From the NCBI GenBank assembly GCA_017521195.1, contig JAFXGP010000029.1:1-47329 (forward strand): DNA of 47,329 bases. The letters run 5' to 3'. The notes beneath the pieces were generated by a model, which did no database searches, had not been told where the DNA came from, and saw nothing but the letters and a program-made list of their open reading frames with translations. This document shows, piece after piece, positions 8,519 to 16,977 of this stretch. The position numbers were made by a program, and so were the translations under genes. The DNA comes from Lachnospiraceae bacterium. GTDB lineage: Bacteria > Bacillota > Clostridia > Lachnospirales > Lachnospiraceae. Each line of letters starts with the position of its first letter. The first letter of the stretch is position 1.

Positions 8519-8535
8519 TGTATAAACCACCTTCT

Positions 8536-8541
8536 ATTATA
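8536..8541 (-). promoter_or_regulatory. Candidate -10 box for hamAB
   Basis: TATAAT on the minus strand lies 18 bases before the hamA ATG. No good -35 hexamer is present at 16-18 bases, so this is a weak or assisted promoter. Confidence 0.35.
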
Positions 8542-8742
8542 CGCCATGGGCAGACTGCACCTAGCATATATACTGTAGCACATATATTCCTGTTTTTCTA
8601 TACATTTTGCCTATTTTTATCACTTATTTTACCCGTAACTGTTGTTATATTTGATGAATCTTAAATCTAGTCATTCTTTCGTTTCTCATATAGTATCAGA
8701 TAATTCTTTTCGTCTTTTAACTCACTCCATGCGTTAAATTTC

Positions 8743-8760
8743 TACACCATTTTTGACACC
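8743..8760. repeat. Right copy of candidate integrase arm-type site
   Basis: TACACCATTTTTGACACC is the partner of the site at 3474-3490 and lies about 120 bases inside the right att core. It occurs outside any gene, so the match is not explained by shared coding sequence. Confidence 0.45.
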
Positions 8761-8828
8761 ATTCATGCCCCAAACCACACCACTTCACATCAACTTACGA
8801 TATTTCTCCATAATCCCAACCACAAATA

Positions 8829-8860
8829 AAACCTTGAGAAACCGCTATTTCCCAAGGTTT
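8829..8860. terminator. Hairpin terminator near right end of island
   Basis: The arms AAACCTTGAGAAA (8829-8841) and TTTCCCAAGGTTT (8848-8860) form a 13-bp stem with one mismatch. A-rich and T-rich flanks let it work in either direction. No gene stops nearby, so it may shield hamAB from read-through or be left from a lost gene. Confidence 0.5.
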
Positions 8861-8882
8861 TATAACTCATCCCTCTATTCAT

Positions 8883-8898
8883 TTAACATACGTTAAAG
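8883..8898. repeat. Candidate attR core
   Basis: TTAACATACGTTAAAG differs from the left copy at 3395-3410 by one base. It keeps the TTAAC-N4-GTTAA symmetry and marks the likely right edge of the island. Confidence 0.55.
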
Positions 8899-8922
8899 AT
8901 TAGCTAAAGGAGATTGTGATTT

Positions 8923-9065
8923 GTAACTATTCAGAGATAAATGAATTTATAAAGAGAATTGTGTTGAATACTTGCATTCATAAACAATTCTCTTTATAAA
9001 TTCATTTAGCGAGAAGCCACAGCGAGGAAATACAAAGGATTTTCGAGCTTGCTCTGAATAGTTAC
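8923..9065. repeat. Nested inverted repeat with 25-bp perfect stem
   Basis: The outer arms are GTAACTATTCAGAG (8923-8936) and CTCTGAATAGTTAC (9052-9065). Inside, 8938-8962 and 8984-9008 are perfect 25-base reverse complements around a 21-base loop. The unit has defined ends and no reading frame, as expected of a MITE or similar miniature element. It lies 25 bases outside the candidate attR. Confidence 0.65.
9009..9065 (+). repeat. Copy 1 of a ~57-nt dispersed direct repeat
   Basis: This copy runs from GCGAGAAGCC to CTCTGAATAGTTAC and matches 9171-9228 at roughly 50 of 57 positions. It contains a small stem (GGAAAT/ATTTTC). A stub of the same right end, CTCTGAATAGTTGC, occurs at 24622-24635. 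Confidence 0.6.
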
Positions 9066-9093
9066 TGTGATTTAGCAAATTGATAAAAATAGA

Positions 9094-9123
9094 TTGACAT
9101 CTTCTGTAAAATTATATTATAAT
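9094..9123 (+). promoter_or_regulatory. SigA-type promoter of the gntR-ABC operon
   Basis: A perfect -35 TTGACA (9094-9099) and a perfect -10 TATAAT (9118-9123) are separated by 18 bases. The repressor operator begins six bases downstream, and the transcript would start inside or next to it. Confidence 0.8.
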
Positions 9124-9128
9124 ACTAC

Positions 9129-9148
9129 TGTATTAATTAACTAATACA
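9129..9148 (+). promoter_or_regulatory. Candidate operator of the GntR/YtrA repressor
   Basis: The palindrome TGTATTA-N6-TAATACA lies immediately after the -10 box. GntR repressors of the YtrA group usually bind such AT-rich dyads over their own promoters, so autorepression of the operon is likely. Confidence 0.65.
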
Positions 9149-9170
9149 ATAATGATATGTATTTATTGTA

Positions 9171-9228
9171 ACGGGAAGCCAAAACGAGGAAATCCAAAGG
9201 ATTTTCCAGCATGGCTCTGAATAGTTAC
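9171..9228 (+). repeat. Copy 2 of the ~57-nt repeat, in the gntR leader
   Basis: It runs from ACGGGAAGCC to CTCTGAATAGTTAC and lies between the operator and the gntR RBS (AAGGAGGTG at 9242-9250). It would therefore be transcribed as part of the 5' leader. GGAAATCC and GGATTTTCC can pair to make a short hairpin. Confidence 0.6.
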
Positions 9229-9254
9229 CATAATAGGTGATAAGGAGGTGTAAA

Positions 9255-9617
9255 ATGTGGGACTTAGAGGCTAACAGACCTATTTATCTACAGATTGCAG
9301 AACGAATTGAGCTTCAGATCTGCTCCGGAGAATATCAGGCGGGAGATAAGATTTCCAGTGTCAGGGAGCTGGCTCAGGAAGCAGGAGTGAATCCCAACAC
9401 CATGCAAAGAGCACTACAGGAGTTAGAAAGAAAGGGAATTATCGTTACCTTTCGAACCAGCGGCAGAACGGTAACGGAGGATAAGGAGAGGATAAGGGAT
9501 CTGAGAAATCATATGGCCAGAGAACAGATTCAGGATTTTTTAAAGAAAATGAAAGAAATGGGATTTGAAAAAGAAGAGATTCTGGAATTCATCAGAGAAG
9601 AGAAAGGGGAAGAATAA
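9255..9617 (+). CDS. GntR-family regulator, YtrA subgroup
   Basis: A 120-residue repressor. Residues 1-70 form a winged helix-turn-helix of GntR type: RPIYLQIAERIELQI, ISSVRELAQEAGVNPNTMQR and ALQELERKGIIV. Only a short helical tail follows rather than a large effector domain, which is characteristic of the YtrA subgroup controlling adjacent ABC transporters. The start is ATG 9255 with AAGGAGGTG five bases upstream; an in-frame GTG at 9237 has no RBS. It leads an operon with the next two genes and faces a perfect palindrome at 9129-9148. The inducing signal is unknown; relatives respond to wall-active compounds. Confidence 0.88.
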   Translation: MWDLEANRPIYLQIAERIELQICSGEYQAGDKISSVRELAQEAGVNPNTMQRALQELERKGIIVTFRTSGRTVTEDKERIRDLRNHMAREQIQDFLKKMKEMGFEKEEILEFIREEKGEE

Positions 9618-9620
9618 CCG

Positions 9621-10331
9621 ATGGAAGATTTGATTGTAATCAAGGACTTAAGCTACACCTACCATTCCTATCGAAAGGAAAATTATGTATTTGATGAGTT
9701 TAATATCAGCTTTACCAAAGGAAAGGTGGTTGGACTATTAGGACCAAACGGAAGCGGTAAATCCACCTTAATTAAATTAATGAATGGATTACTTAGTCCC
9801 ACCAAAGGAGAAATCTTAATTCATGGCCATAAGCCCGGGGTAGAGACAAAAGCAGTGGTGTCCTATCTTCCGGAGAGAACCTATCTTCAGGCAGGAAAAA
9901 CGGTGAAGCAAATGCTGGATTATTTTGAAGATTTCTATCAGGATTTTGACAAAGGCAGGGCAAGGCAGATGCTGCAAAATCTGGGTATTGATGAGAAGGC
10001 ACCGTTAAAGACCCTTTCCAAGGGAACCAGAGAGAAGGTTCAGCTGATTCTGGTGATGAGCAGAAGGGCTCTTGTTTATATTTTAGATGAGCCCATTGCC
10101 GGTGTAGATCCGGCAGCCAGAGATTATATTATCCGAACAATTATTCAAAATTATAATGAAGAGGCTGTGGTACTTTTAGCAACCCATTTAATTACAGATG
10201 TAGAATCGATATTGGATGAGGTAGTATTTATTAAAAATGGAAAGGTAATCCTGCAGTCTTCGGTAGATGAAGTAAGAGAAACTCACCATAAGAGTATTGA
10301 TGCATATTTCAGGGAGGTGTTCGCATGTTAG
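9621..10331 (+). CDS. ABC transporter ATP-binding protein
   Basis: A 236-residue ABC ATPase with Walker A GLLGPNGSGKST (about residues 34-45), a modified signature LSKGTREKVQL in place of LSGGQ, Walker B VYILDEPIAGVD and a switch His in LLATHL. The LSKG variant and size fit the CcmA/BcrA/YtrB type that drives ABC-2 exporters. It starts three bases after gntR and overlaps the permease gene by seven bases, so the three are one operon. It energises export of an unidentified substrate, plausibly a cationic peptide or lipid-active compound. Confidence 0.88.
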   Translation: MEDLIVIKDLSYTYHSYRKENYVFDEFNISFTKGKVVGLLGPNGSGKSTLIKLMNGLLSPTKGEILIHGHKPGVETKAVVSYLPERTYLQAGKTVKQMLDYFEDFYQDFDKGRARQMLQNLGIDEKAPLKTLSKGTREKVQLILVMSRRALVYILDEPIAGVDPAARDYIIRTIIQNYNEEAVVLLATHLITDVESILDEVVFIKNGKVILQSSVDEVRETHHKSIDAYFREVFAC

Positions 10332-11146
10332 GAAAATTAATGAAGCATGAATGGCTCAGAATGTGGAAGGTTCCCACCTTACTTTTGGTTTTTCTGAATA
10401 TAATGGCTATCATAGCAGGCATGACCACATCTACCAGAGTATGGGGAATTGGAGTGGTGGGCGAAAACTTTTTTCGAGAGCTTATCATGGTTTTATTTAT
10501 TGCCGGTGTAATTGGAGTAGCCTTTTCAGCTTATGTATATTTTGCCGTAAATTTTTATAAAAGTACCTATTCCGATGAAGGCTATTTACTGCATACCTTA
10601 CCGGTAACGCCAAGACAGATTTTAATTACCAAAACAGTAATGATAGCCCTTTGGCAGGTTATTGTATTTGTGGGGGTAATTTCAGCACTGTTTCTTTGGC
10701 TGGTAATCGGAGGAAAAAATTTAGGCCTTAACTGGCAGGAGGTTGTGGTGGGAATATCCCTGTTAAAAACAGAGCTGAAAGCAGTCTTTGCAGAATCCTA
10801 CCCTTCCGTTGAAGCGGTGATCATTCTTATGCTTTTACAGTCCTTGGTGAGTGTGATTTATACCGGTGTTTTTTTGACCTCCTCTATTACCTTTGGACAG
10901 CTGGCAAAGAAGCATCGAATTGGAGCAGCTATTTTGGCAGGAGTAGCAAGTAACGTGGTCATTTCAAGTGTAGTAAGCTTTTGCCAGATTCCTTTTTTTG
11001 CCGGAACTCTTGTGGATAGTACTACCATGGGAATACAAAGCTTTTTTCTCAGTATTCTTGTGGGAATGATTATCCAAATACTAGCCACAGTACTTCTTTA
11101 TATGATAAGTGAATATATTCTTACAAAAAAATTAAATCTGGAATAA
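10325..11146 (+). CDS. ABC-2 type transporter permease
   Basis: A 273-residue integral membrane protein with about six hydrophobic segments. It begins with a cytoplasmic amphipathic KLMKHEWLRMWKVP stretch, common in the first part of ABC-2 permeases. Its start codon lies within the end of the ATPase gene. It should form the membrane channel as a homodimer with two copies of the ATPase. No partner permease is encoded here. The substrate cannot be told from sequence. Confidence 0.8.
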   Translation: MLGKLMKHEWLRMWKVPTLLLVFLNIMAIIAGMTTSTRVWGIGVVGENFFRELIMVLFIAGVIGVAFSAYVYFAVNFYKSTYSDEGYLLHTLPVTPRQILITKTVMIALWQVIVFVGVISALFLWLVIGGKNLGLNWQEVVVGISLLKTELKAVFAESYPSVEAVIILMLLQSLVSVIYTGVFLTSSITFGQLAKKHRIGAAILAGVASNVVISSVVSFCQIPFFAGTLVDSTTMGIQSFFLSILVGMIIQILATVLLYMISEYILTKKLNLE

Positions 11147-11267
11147 AATAGAGATTTTTACATAAATAAGAGATAGAAGAAAATTTACTCCGGTAATAAG
11201 GATACAACAATATCATAAAGAAAATATCATAAGCAAATTTTAGGATAAGGAAATGTAAGGGGAAAAA

Positions 11268-11945
11268 ATGGAACCATTAATCATAATTAAGGATATGTAC
11301 AAGATATACAATCCTGGAGAAAATGAGGTCCGGGCATTGGATGGGATTAATCTTACCATAAATAAAGGGGAATATGTGGCCATTATCGGACAGTCCGGCA
11401 GCGGTAAATCTACCCTCATGAATATGTTAGGCTGTCTGGATATTCCCACCGGCGGAACATATTATTTAAACGGACAGAAAACGGAGTGCCTTAGTGATAA
11501 TGAGCTGTCAGACATCAGAAATCGGGAAATCGGATTTATTTTTCAAGGTTTTAACCTAATTCCCGGGTTAAATGCGCTGGAAAATGTGGAGCTGCCTCTA
11601 TTGTATCGAGGGGTGGAAAAGGAAGAAAGAAGAAGATTGGCCAGGGAGGCATTGTCTAAGGTGGGACTAGCACAAAGAATGGATCATAAACCCTCCCAGC
11701 TTTCCGGAGGACAGCAGCAAAGAGTAGCCATTGCCAGAGCCATAGCCCAGGCTCCTCCTGTAATTTTGGCAGACGAGCCTACGGGAAATCTGGATTCAGG
11801 CTCCACCACAGAGATTATGGGAATATTAAAAAATCTCTATGAAGAAGGACATACCCTCATCATGATTACCCACGATGATGAAATAGCCTCCCAGGCACCC
11901 AGAGTGGTACGTATGCGAGATGGAAAAATCATAGAGGATAAGTAA
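11268..11945 (+). CDS. MacB-like ABC transporter ATP-binding protein
   Basis: A 225-residue ABC ATPase of the LolD/MacB group: Walker [11 protein letters not shown]-loop [22 protein letters not shown], signature [14 protein letters not shown], Walker [14 protein letters not shown] and switch His MITHDD. The TGNLDS after Walker B is typical of ATPases partnered with FtsX/MacB-type permeases. Its RBS is GTAAGGGG. It precedes the adaptor and permease genes with short gaps and no terminator, making a three-gene efflux or mechanotransmission set. Confidence 0.9.
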   Translation: MEPLIIIKDMYKIYNPGENEVRALDGINLTINKGEYVAIIGQSGSGKSTLMNMLGCLDIPTGGTYYLNGQKTECLSDNELSDIRNREIGFIFQGFNLIPGLNALENVELPLLYRGVEKEERRRLAREALSKVGLAQRMDHKPSQLSGGQQQRVAIARAIAQAPPVILADEPTGNLDSGSTTEIMGILKNLYEEGHTLIMITHDDEIASQAPRVVRMRDGKIIEDK

Positions 11946-11973
11946 TTTTTTAAGAAGATAATAGGAGAAAAAG

Positions 11974-13407
11974 GTGAAAAAATTATTTAGTAAAAAAGAA
12001 GAAAACAGGGAAGAAGATACGCAGAAAGGGAAGAAAAATAAGAAAAAGCTATGGATAATCACCGGGATTCTTTGTCTGGGAATTGTGGGAAGTATCTTTC
12101 TCTTTGGAGGAAGCAAGGAGCCGCCCATAGAAACCGTAACCGTAGAGCGAAAGGATCTTTTTCAAAAGTTAAGTACTACGGGAACAGTGGTTTCTCAGGA
12201 AAGCTACCATTTCTTTTCTCCCCTTTCCACAGAAATAGGAGAGATTAAGGTGAAAAAAGGGGAAGCAGTAGAGAAAGGGAGTACAATCCTTAACTATGAA
12301 CCCCAGACTCTTGCAGAATTAAAGACATTGACCCAATTAAACTTAACGGCCGGTCGGTCGGGACTTGAGGATCAGCTGAATAAAAATAATAAAAATCAGG
12401 GACTGTATCAGGAGGCTACGGTAAATCAGGAGGTACTAAAGCAGCAGATTAAAGATACCCAAGCTTATATTGATGGTCTGGAAAAAAAGATTGCGGATAA
12501 GCAGGTAGAATTGGAGCACCACGGAATGCTGTTGGAATTAAGTCGTCTGGAATGGGCCGATGAGCCCCAAAGCGAAGTGTACCAGAACCTGTTAAAGCTG
12601 ATTCAGCAAAACGCCTACGAACAAAAAAATCATAAAGATATTCTTGGCTGGAAAGACGAGCTTAAGGTATATAATAAGATGTTGGAGGATTATAAAACCT
12701 ACGAAGCAGAAATGAAAAGCCAGGAAAGCAGTTCCGATGCAGGAAGACTTACCAATGAGGGAAAGGAGCAGGCAAAAGCCAGTGCAGAAGCAGAAATATT
12801 AAGGCAGGAAAATACCCTGGAGGAGATAACAGCATATGAGAAGGGAGTGACGGCTCCTTTTTCCGGAATTCTGACCTCCATAGAGGCTGTAGAAGGAAAA
12901 ACAGTGCAGCAAGGGGAATTACTGTTTACGTTGGAAAGTCTGGAGGAGGTAGCAGTCTCTCTTTTGGTCAGCAAGTACGATCTGGAGAAAATTAAGGTGG
13001 GACAGTCGGCAGAAATAACCGTAGCAGGAAAAATCTACAAGGGAGAAGTAGACAGCATCCAGCAAATGGCAACCAAAAACAGCACCGGAGCAGCTGTGGT
13101 TGAGGCAGCAGTAAAAATAAAAAATCCTGATGAAAACCTGTTTCTGGGAGTAGAAGCCAAGGTGAAGATTGACACCCAGGAGGCAAAAGCCGTGCTTACT
13201 CTTCCTTCGGCAGTCATCAATATCGATACCCGGGGAAGCTTTGTCTATGTGCTAAAGGATGGCGTAGTGGAAAGAAGAGATATTGTTACCGGACTTTCCA
13301 CGGAGCTGGAAACAGAAGTAAAGGAAGGATTGGAAGAAGGAGAAGAGGTGGTAAGTGAAATTACACCACAGCTTACAGGGGAAGAGTCCATAACCCCGGA
13401 ATTGTAA
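11974..13407 (+). CDS. MacA/HlyD-like membrane fusion protein
   Basis: A 477-residue adaptor. A Lys-rich cytoplasmic head is followed by one membrane helix (about residues 27-45). Then come a first lipoyl half (VVSQESYHF to KGEAVEKG), a long coiled-coil hairpin (about 115-280), the second lipoyl half (VTAPFSGILTSIEAVEGKTV), and beta-barrel and membrane-proximal domains. In Gram-positives such proteins sit on the outer face of the membrane and guide substrate from a MacB-like permease. The start is GTG at 11974 after AGGAG. The hairpin is long for a monoderm adaptor. Confidence 0.85.
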   Translation: MKKLFSKKEENREEDTQKGKKNKKKLWIITGILCLGIVGSIFLFGGSKEPPIETVTVERKDLFQKLSTTGTVVSQESYHFFSPLSTEIGEIKVKKGEAVEKGSTILNYEPQTLAELKTLTQLNLTAGRSGLEDQLNKNNKNQGLYQEATVNQEVLKQQIKDTQAYIDGLEKKIADKQVELEHHGMLLELSRLEWADEPQSEVYQNLLKLIQQNAYEQKNHKDILGWKDELKVYNKMLEDYKTYEAEMKSQESSSDAGRLTNEGKEQAKASAEAEILRQENTLEEITAYEKGVTAPFSGILTSIEAVEGKTVQQGELLFTLESLEEVAVSLLVSKYDLEKIKVGQSAEITVAGKIYKGEVDSIQQMATKNSTGAAVVEAAVKIKNPDENLFLGVEAKVKIDTQEAKAVLTLPSAVINIDTRGSFVYVLKDGVVERRDIVTGLSTELETEVKEGLEEGEEVVSEITPQLTGEESITPEL

Positions 13408-13485
13408 GGCGGAATAAATTAGAGCAGTATAATGAATCATCAATAGAAAATCCGGGACATTGATGACTAGGAGGCAAAGAAATTT

Positions 13486-14703
13486 TTGATCAACGTATTA
13501 AATTTACTGGAATATTTAAAAATTGCAATGCAAAATATTAAATCCAATAAAGGACGCTCCCTTCTTACCATGCTGGGGATTATTATCGGAATTTCTTCTG
13601 TTATCATGGTAATGACGGTGGGAAATGGAGTAAGCAACCAGATGAGCTCTGAATTAGAGGCCTTGGGGGCAGGACAGATTTATCTGGGAGTAGATACCCA
13701 AAATTCTACCATTGAATTTACCCAGGAGGATTTTGAATTTTTAGAGCAAAATCTGGAACATTTAAAAGCCGTTACACCAAACTTCAGTGCTTATGGTACA
13801 GCCCTTGGACCAAAGGGAAACTTTGACACCTCCATCAGCAGTGGAAGTGAAGGTCTTTACTATGCACTGAAAGACCCCATTGTGAAAGGAAGATACTTTA
13901 CAAAAGAGGAATCCCAGGTAGGAAAACGTATTTGTGTCATTACAGAAAACAGTGCCAGGCTATTATTTGGTACTACAGATGTAATCGGCCTAAGTTTTGA
14001 ACTGAGTCTTTATGGACTTAGCAGTGAAGTAACTATTGTAGGGTTAAGAAAAGACAGTGCAGGAGCCCTGATCAATGCTACCTCCAAGGACACCGTGTCG
14101 GTGGAGCTTCCGTATACCATTATGGGAAATGATTTTAAGTATGATATTGATGGATTTAACGGTATTTATCTTATTGCCCAGTCCAGTCAGGTGAGTAACG
14201 AAGTAGCCAAAAAAGCAGTATCACTTTTGGAAAATAAATATTCGGTAAAGGGCGAGAATCAAATTATCGTACAAAGCTTTGCCGATGTCAGCAGCCAGAT
14301 TAACGAAATTATGGATATGGTAACCTTATTTATTGCTTTTGTGGCAGCTATCTCCCTTTTGGTAGGAGGCATTGGAGTAATGAATATTATGTTGGTTTCC
14401 GTAACAGAAAGAACAAGAGAAATCGGAATCCGAAAGGCACTGGGGGCAAGAACAGGATCCATTCTTCTTCAATTTATGGCAGAGGCAGGTATGATTACCT
14501 TACTGGGAGGAATAATTGGGATTCTTTTGGGAAGCCTGGGAGGGCTTTTGGTCTGTGCCCTGGTGAAGGTAACACCGGCACTCTCTGTATTTACCGTTTT
14601 GGGAGCAGCCTTGTTTTCTTCCGGTATTGGACTGTTTTTTGGAATATATCCGGCGAAAAAGGCAGCGGCCTTAAGTCCTATCGAGGCATTGCGGCATGAG
14701 TAA
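13486..14703 (+). CDS. MacB-like FtsX-family ABC permease
   Basis: A 405-residue permease with the MacB plan: an amphipathic start and first helix (SNKGRSLLTMLGIIIGISSVIMVMTVG), a roughly 230-residue external MacB_PCD domain, then three C-terminal helices (about 280-400) with the conserved RTREIGIRKALGA loop and the end SPIEALRHE. The start is TTG 13486, supported by AGGAGG at 13469-13474. The external domain probably contacts the adaptor encoded upstream. Transported compounds may be antimicrobial peptides, lipopeptides or signals. The hairpin terminator after the gene closes the unit. Confidence 0.88.
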   Translation: MINVLNLLEYLKIAMQNIKSNKGRSLLTMLGIIIGISSVIMVMTVGNGVSNQMSSELEALGAGQIYLGVDTQNSTIEFTQEDFEFLEQNLEHLKAVTPNFSAYGTALGPKGNFDTSISSGSEGLYYALKDPIVKGRYFTKEESQVGKRICVITENSARLLFGTTDVIGLSFELSLYGLSSEVTIVGLRKDSAGALINATSKDTVSVELPYTIMGNDFKYDIDGFNGIYLIAQSSQVSNEVAKKAVSLLENKYSVKGENQIIVQSFADVSSQINEIMDMVTLFIAFVAAISLLVGGIGVMNIMLVSVTERTREIGIRKALGARTGSILLQFMAEAGMITLLGGIIGILLGSLGGLLVCALVKVTPALSVFTVLGAALFSSGIGLFFGIYPAKKAAALSPIEALRHE

Positions 14704-14723
14704 GAGGAATAAGAAGAAGTAAA

Positions 14724-14751
14724 AATACATCCCAAGGGGTGTATTTTTTTT
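14724..14751 (+). terminator. Rho-independent terminator after the MacAB-like genes
   Basis: AATACATCCC and GGGGTGTATT pair over about ten positions (one G-T) around a tiny loop and run into eight T residues. Confidence 0.88.
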
Positions 14752-15076
14752 AGAATGGAGGAAAAGACAAAAAAACAGGGACAAAAACTTTATTAACGTA
14801 ACCCGTACCCACTTAAAAAAGTAGGAGAATACAGAGAAAATAAAAATTTCACTACAAAAATCCCAAGAAATATAGTAGAATAAACTATGTATGTGAAAAA
14901 ACACATTTTTCCTTTTCCGAAAAGAGGAGGAGGAAAGGAGAAAAGGTTTATCGAGGGAGAAGGAAGGTTATACTATAGCCAAGTAGTAAAAAAAGGGATG
15001 AAGCAGGCAGAATACTTGAAAGAGCAAAATGTATAATAAGGGTTACAAAAAGATTTTTTGAGGAGTAAAGGTAAAT
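14752..15076 (+). other. Intergenic leader upstream of pyk
   Basis: There is no coding frame of note. A TATAAT at 15032-15037 could be the -10 box for pyk, but the nearest TTGAAA (15016-15021) is only ten bases away, so no standard promoter can be assigned. A weak ATGTG/CACAT hairpin followed by T residues lies at 14891-14910. The pyk RBS GAGGAG is at 15059-15064. Confidence 0.4.
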
Positions 15077-16489
15077 ATGAGAAAAACAAAAATTATTTGT
15101 ACTATCGGACCGGCATCCCAAAGTCCGGAAATGATTCGTGAGATGATTCTTAATGGAATGAACGTATGTCGTTGTAACTTTTCTCACGGTTCTTATGAAG
15201 AACAAAAAGCTAAAATGATGAATGTAGTCAGTATCAGTGAAGAGCTGGGAATTCCCGTTGCCACTCTCATCGATACTAAGGGACCGGAGATTCGTCTTCG
15301 TACCTTTGAAAAAGAAAGAATTATGTTAGAGGAAGGACAAGCCTTCACTCTTACCACAAGGGATATTCAGGGAAATCAGGATATAGTATCCGTAACCTAC
15401 GAAAATATCGTTAAGGACGTACAGGTGGGAGGCTCTGTTCTCATTGATGATGGTTTGATTGAACTAAGGGTAGAAAAAATTACAGACACAGATTTGGTAT
15501 GTCGTGTTTTAAACGGCGGTCCGGTATCCGATAAAAAAGGTGTAAACCTTCCCGGAGCCAATTTGTCCATGCCCTTTATCAGTGAGCAGGACAGAAAAGA
15601 CATTAACTTTGGTATTGACTGCGGCTTTGATTTTATTGCTGCTTCCTTTGTACGCTGTAAGGAAGATATTCTGGAAGTAAGAAAGCTGTTGGATGCAAAG
15701 AAAAGCCCCATGAAGGTAATTGCCAAAATTGAAAATATGCAGGGAATTAACAACCTGGATGAAATCCTGGATGTGGCAGACGGTATTATGGTTGCCCGTG
15801 GAGATATGGGAGTAGAAGTTCCCATGGAAGATGTTCCTGTGATTCAGAAGGAATTGATTCGTAAGGCTAATGCCAAAGGAAAGCAGGTAATTACGGCAAC
15901 CCAGATGCTGGAGTCTATGACAAAAAACCCAAGACCTACCAGAGCGGAGACTACCGACGTTGCCAATGCTATTTATGACGGAACAACAGCGATTATGTTA
16001 TCCGGGGAAAGTGCCAACGGAAAATATCCGGTAGAAACCTTAAAAACCATGTCCCGTATTGCACAGCGTACGGAAGGTGATATTAAATATTACGATCGAA
16101 TGAAACGAATCCGCTGTACAGAAGAAGCACAGGTTACGGAAGCTATTTCTCATGCTACCTGTTCTATTGCAGCAGATTTAAAGGCAGCAGCTATTATTAC
16201 CGTAACCATGTCCGGCTTTACCGCAGAAAAGGTAGCCCGTTTTAAACCGGTTTGTCCCATTATCTGCTGTAGTGTAAATCCCAGAGTACTGCGTCAGGCA
16301 GCTCTTCTTTGGGGGGTGAAGCCCATTCTCATTGAAAAGAAGGCCACAGCAGAGGATTTATTCCAGGAAGCCTTGTGGCAGGCAGAGAAAAAGGGACTGG
16401 TGAAAAAAGGAGACAAGGTAGTTCTCACGGCAGGAGTACCTCTTGGCGTTTCCGGAAATACCAATATGGTTCGAGTAGTAGAATTATAA
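15077..16489 (+). CDS. pyk: Pyruvate kinase
   Basis: A 470-residue pyruvate kinase, converting phosphoenolpyruvate and ADP to pyruvate and ATP at the end of glycolysis. Visible hallmarks are KIICTIGPASQSPEMI at the N-terminus, the substrate loop NFSHGSYEE, the TKGPEIRLR motif, the ExK active-site region MKVIAKIENMQGINNLDEI, the MVARGDMGVEVP loop and ITATQMLESM. The length is normal for the type lacking the extra C-terminal PEP-utiliser-like domain found in Bacillus enzymes. It stands 370 bases from the preceding gene with its own leader. The next gene is only 39 bases downstream. Confidence 0.97.
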   Translation: MRKTKIICTIGPASQSPEMIREMILNGMNVCRCNFSHGSYEEQKAKMMNVVSISEELGIPVATLIDTKGPEIRLRTFEKERIMLEEGQAFTLTTRDIQGNQDIVSVTYENIVKDVQVGGSVLIDDGLIELRVEKITDTDLVCRVLNGGPVSDKKGVNLPGANLSMPFISEQDRKDINFGIDCGFDFIAASFVRCKEDILEVRKLLDAKKSPMKVIAKIENMQGINNLDEILDVADGIMVARGDMGVEVPMEDVPVIQKELIRKANAKGKQVITATQMLESMTKNPRPTRAETTDVANAIYDGTTAIMLSGESANGKYPVETLKTMSRIAQRTEGDIKYYDRMKRIRCTEEAQVTEAISHATCSIAADLKAAAIITVTMSGFTAEKVARFKPVCPIICCSVNPRVLRQAALLWGVKPILIEKKATAEDLFQEALWQAEKKGLVKKGDKVVLTAGVPLGVSGNTNMVRVVEL

Positions 16490-16528
16490 AAACTATTGAG
16501 TAGCAGAAATAGAAAGGAGGCAGGGTAA

Positions 16529-16969
16529 ATGGATATTAGAGTACAAAATATTACTCAGCCGGCAGTTGTTGAACAGCAGAATGCACCAAAGCCTACAGAC
16601 GGCAGTTTTAAATTTACCCTGGCCAGCCATATTCAGGAGGCAGACCTGCAGGCCAGACTGAACGGACTGATGGAAGAAATTACGATGCAGGGAGATCGAT
16701 TATCTAAGAAAAGAGATATTCGTGATATGAAAAAATACCGTGGACTGATTAAGGAGTTTTTAAATGAAATCGTTAATCGGTCCCACCAGTTTTCTCGTGA
16801 AAACTTTTTGGACAGAAGAGGACGCCACCGGGTATACGGCATTATTCGTTTGATGGATGAAAAATTAGATGAACTAGCTCAGGAGCTGGTAAAGGATGAG
16901 AAGGATAATTTGGCAATTCTTGCAAAAATAGGGGAAATACGAGGATTGCTTCTTGATATTTTTACATAG
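16529..16969 (+). CDS. yaaR: YaaR-like protein (DUF327)
   Basis: A 146-residue, largely helical protein of the YaaR family, recognised by [20 protein letters not shown], the [18 protein letters not shown] stretch and its position directly before holB, as in Bacillus (yaaR-holB-yaaT). Its biochemical role is not established. The N-terminal 30 residues are low in structure. An AGGAGG RBS precedes ATG 16529, and holB starts eight bases after its stop. Confidence 0.88.
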   Translation: MDIRVQNITQPAVVEQQNAPKPTDGSFKFTLASHIQEADLQARLNGLMEEITMQGDRLSKKRDIRDMKKYRGLIKEFLNEIVNRSHQFSRENFLDRRGRHRVYGIIRLMDEKLDELAQELVKDEKDNLAILAKIGEIRGLLLDIFT

Positions 16970-16977
16970 GGGGATTT

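Larger units (their letters stand above)
8531..8882. other. Gene-free right end of the island
   Basis: No plausible coding frame is present. The stretch holds the hamA -10 box (8536-8541), the right arm-type repeat (8743-8760) and a strong hairpin terminator (8829-8860). Confidence 0.6.
3395..8898. mobile_element. Degenerate integrated island carrying Hachiman-like defence genes
   Basis: The region lies between 16-base direct repeats (3395-3410 and 8883-8898, 15 of 16 identical). It contains a broken tyrosine integrase at its left edge, a broken methyltransferase and a defence operon, all on the minus strand, while the flanking genes are on the plus strand. A second repeat pair just inside each edge (3474-3490, 8743-8760) resembles integrase arm-binding sites. 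This is the plan of a small integrative element that has lost mobility. The boundaries are read from the sequence; the mechanism is inferred from tyrosine-integrase elements in general. Confidence 0.65.

Noticed and set aside
15016-15037. TTGAAA/TATAAT as the pyk promoter
   Set aside because: The spacer is only ten bases, incompatible with a normal sigma-A promoter; only the -10 box is noted.
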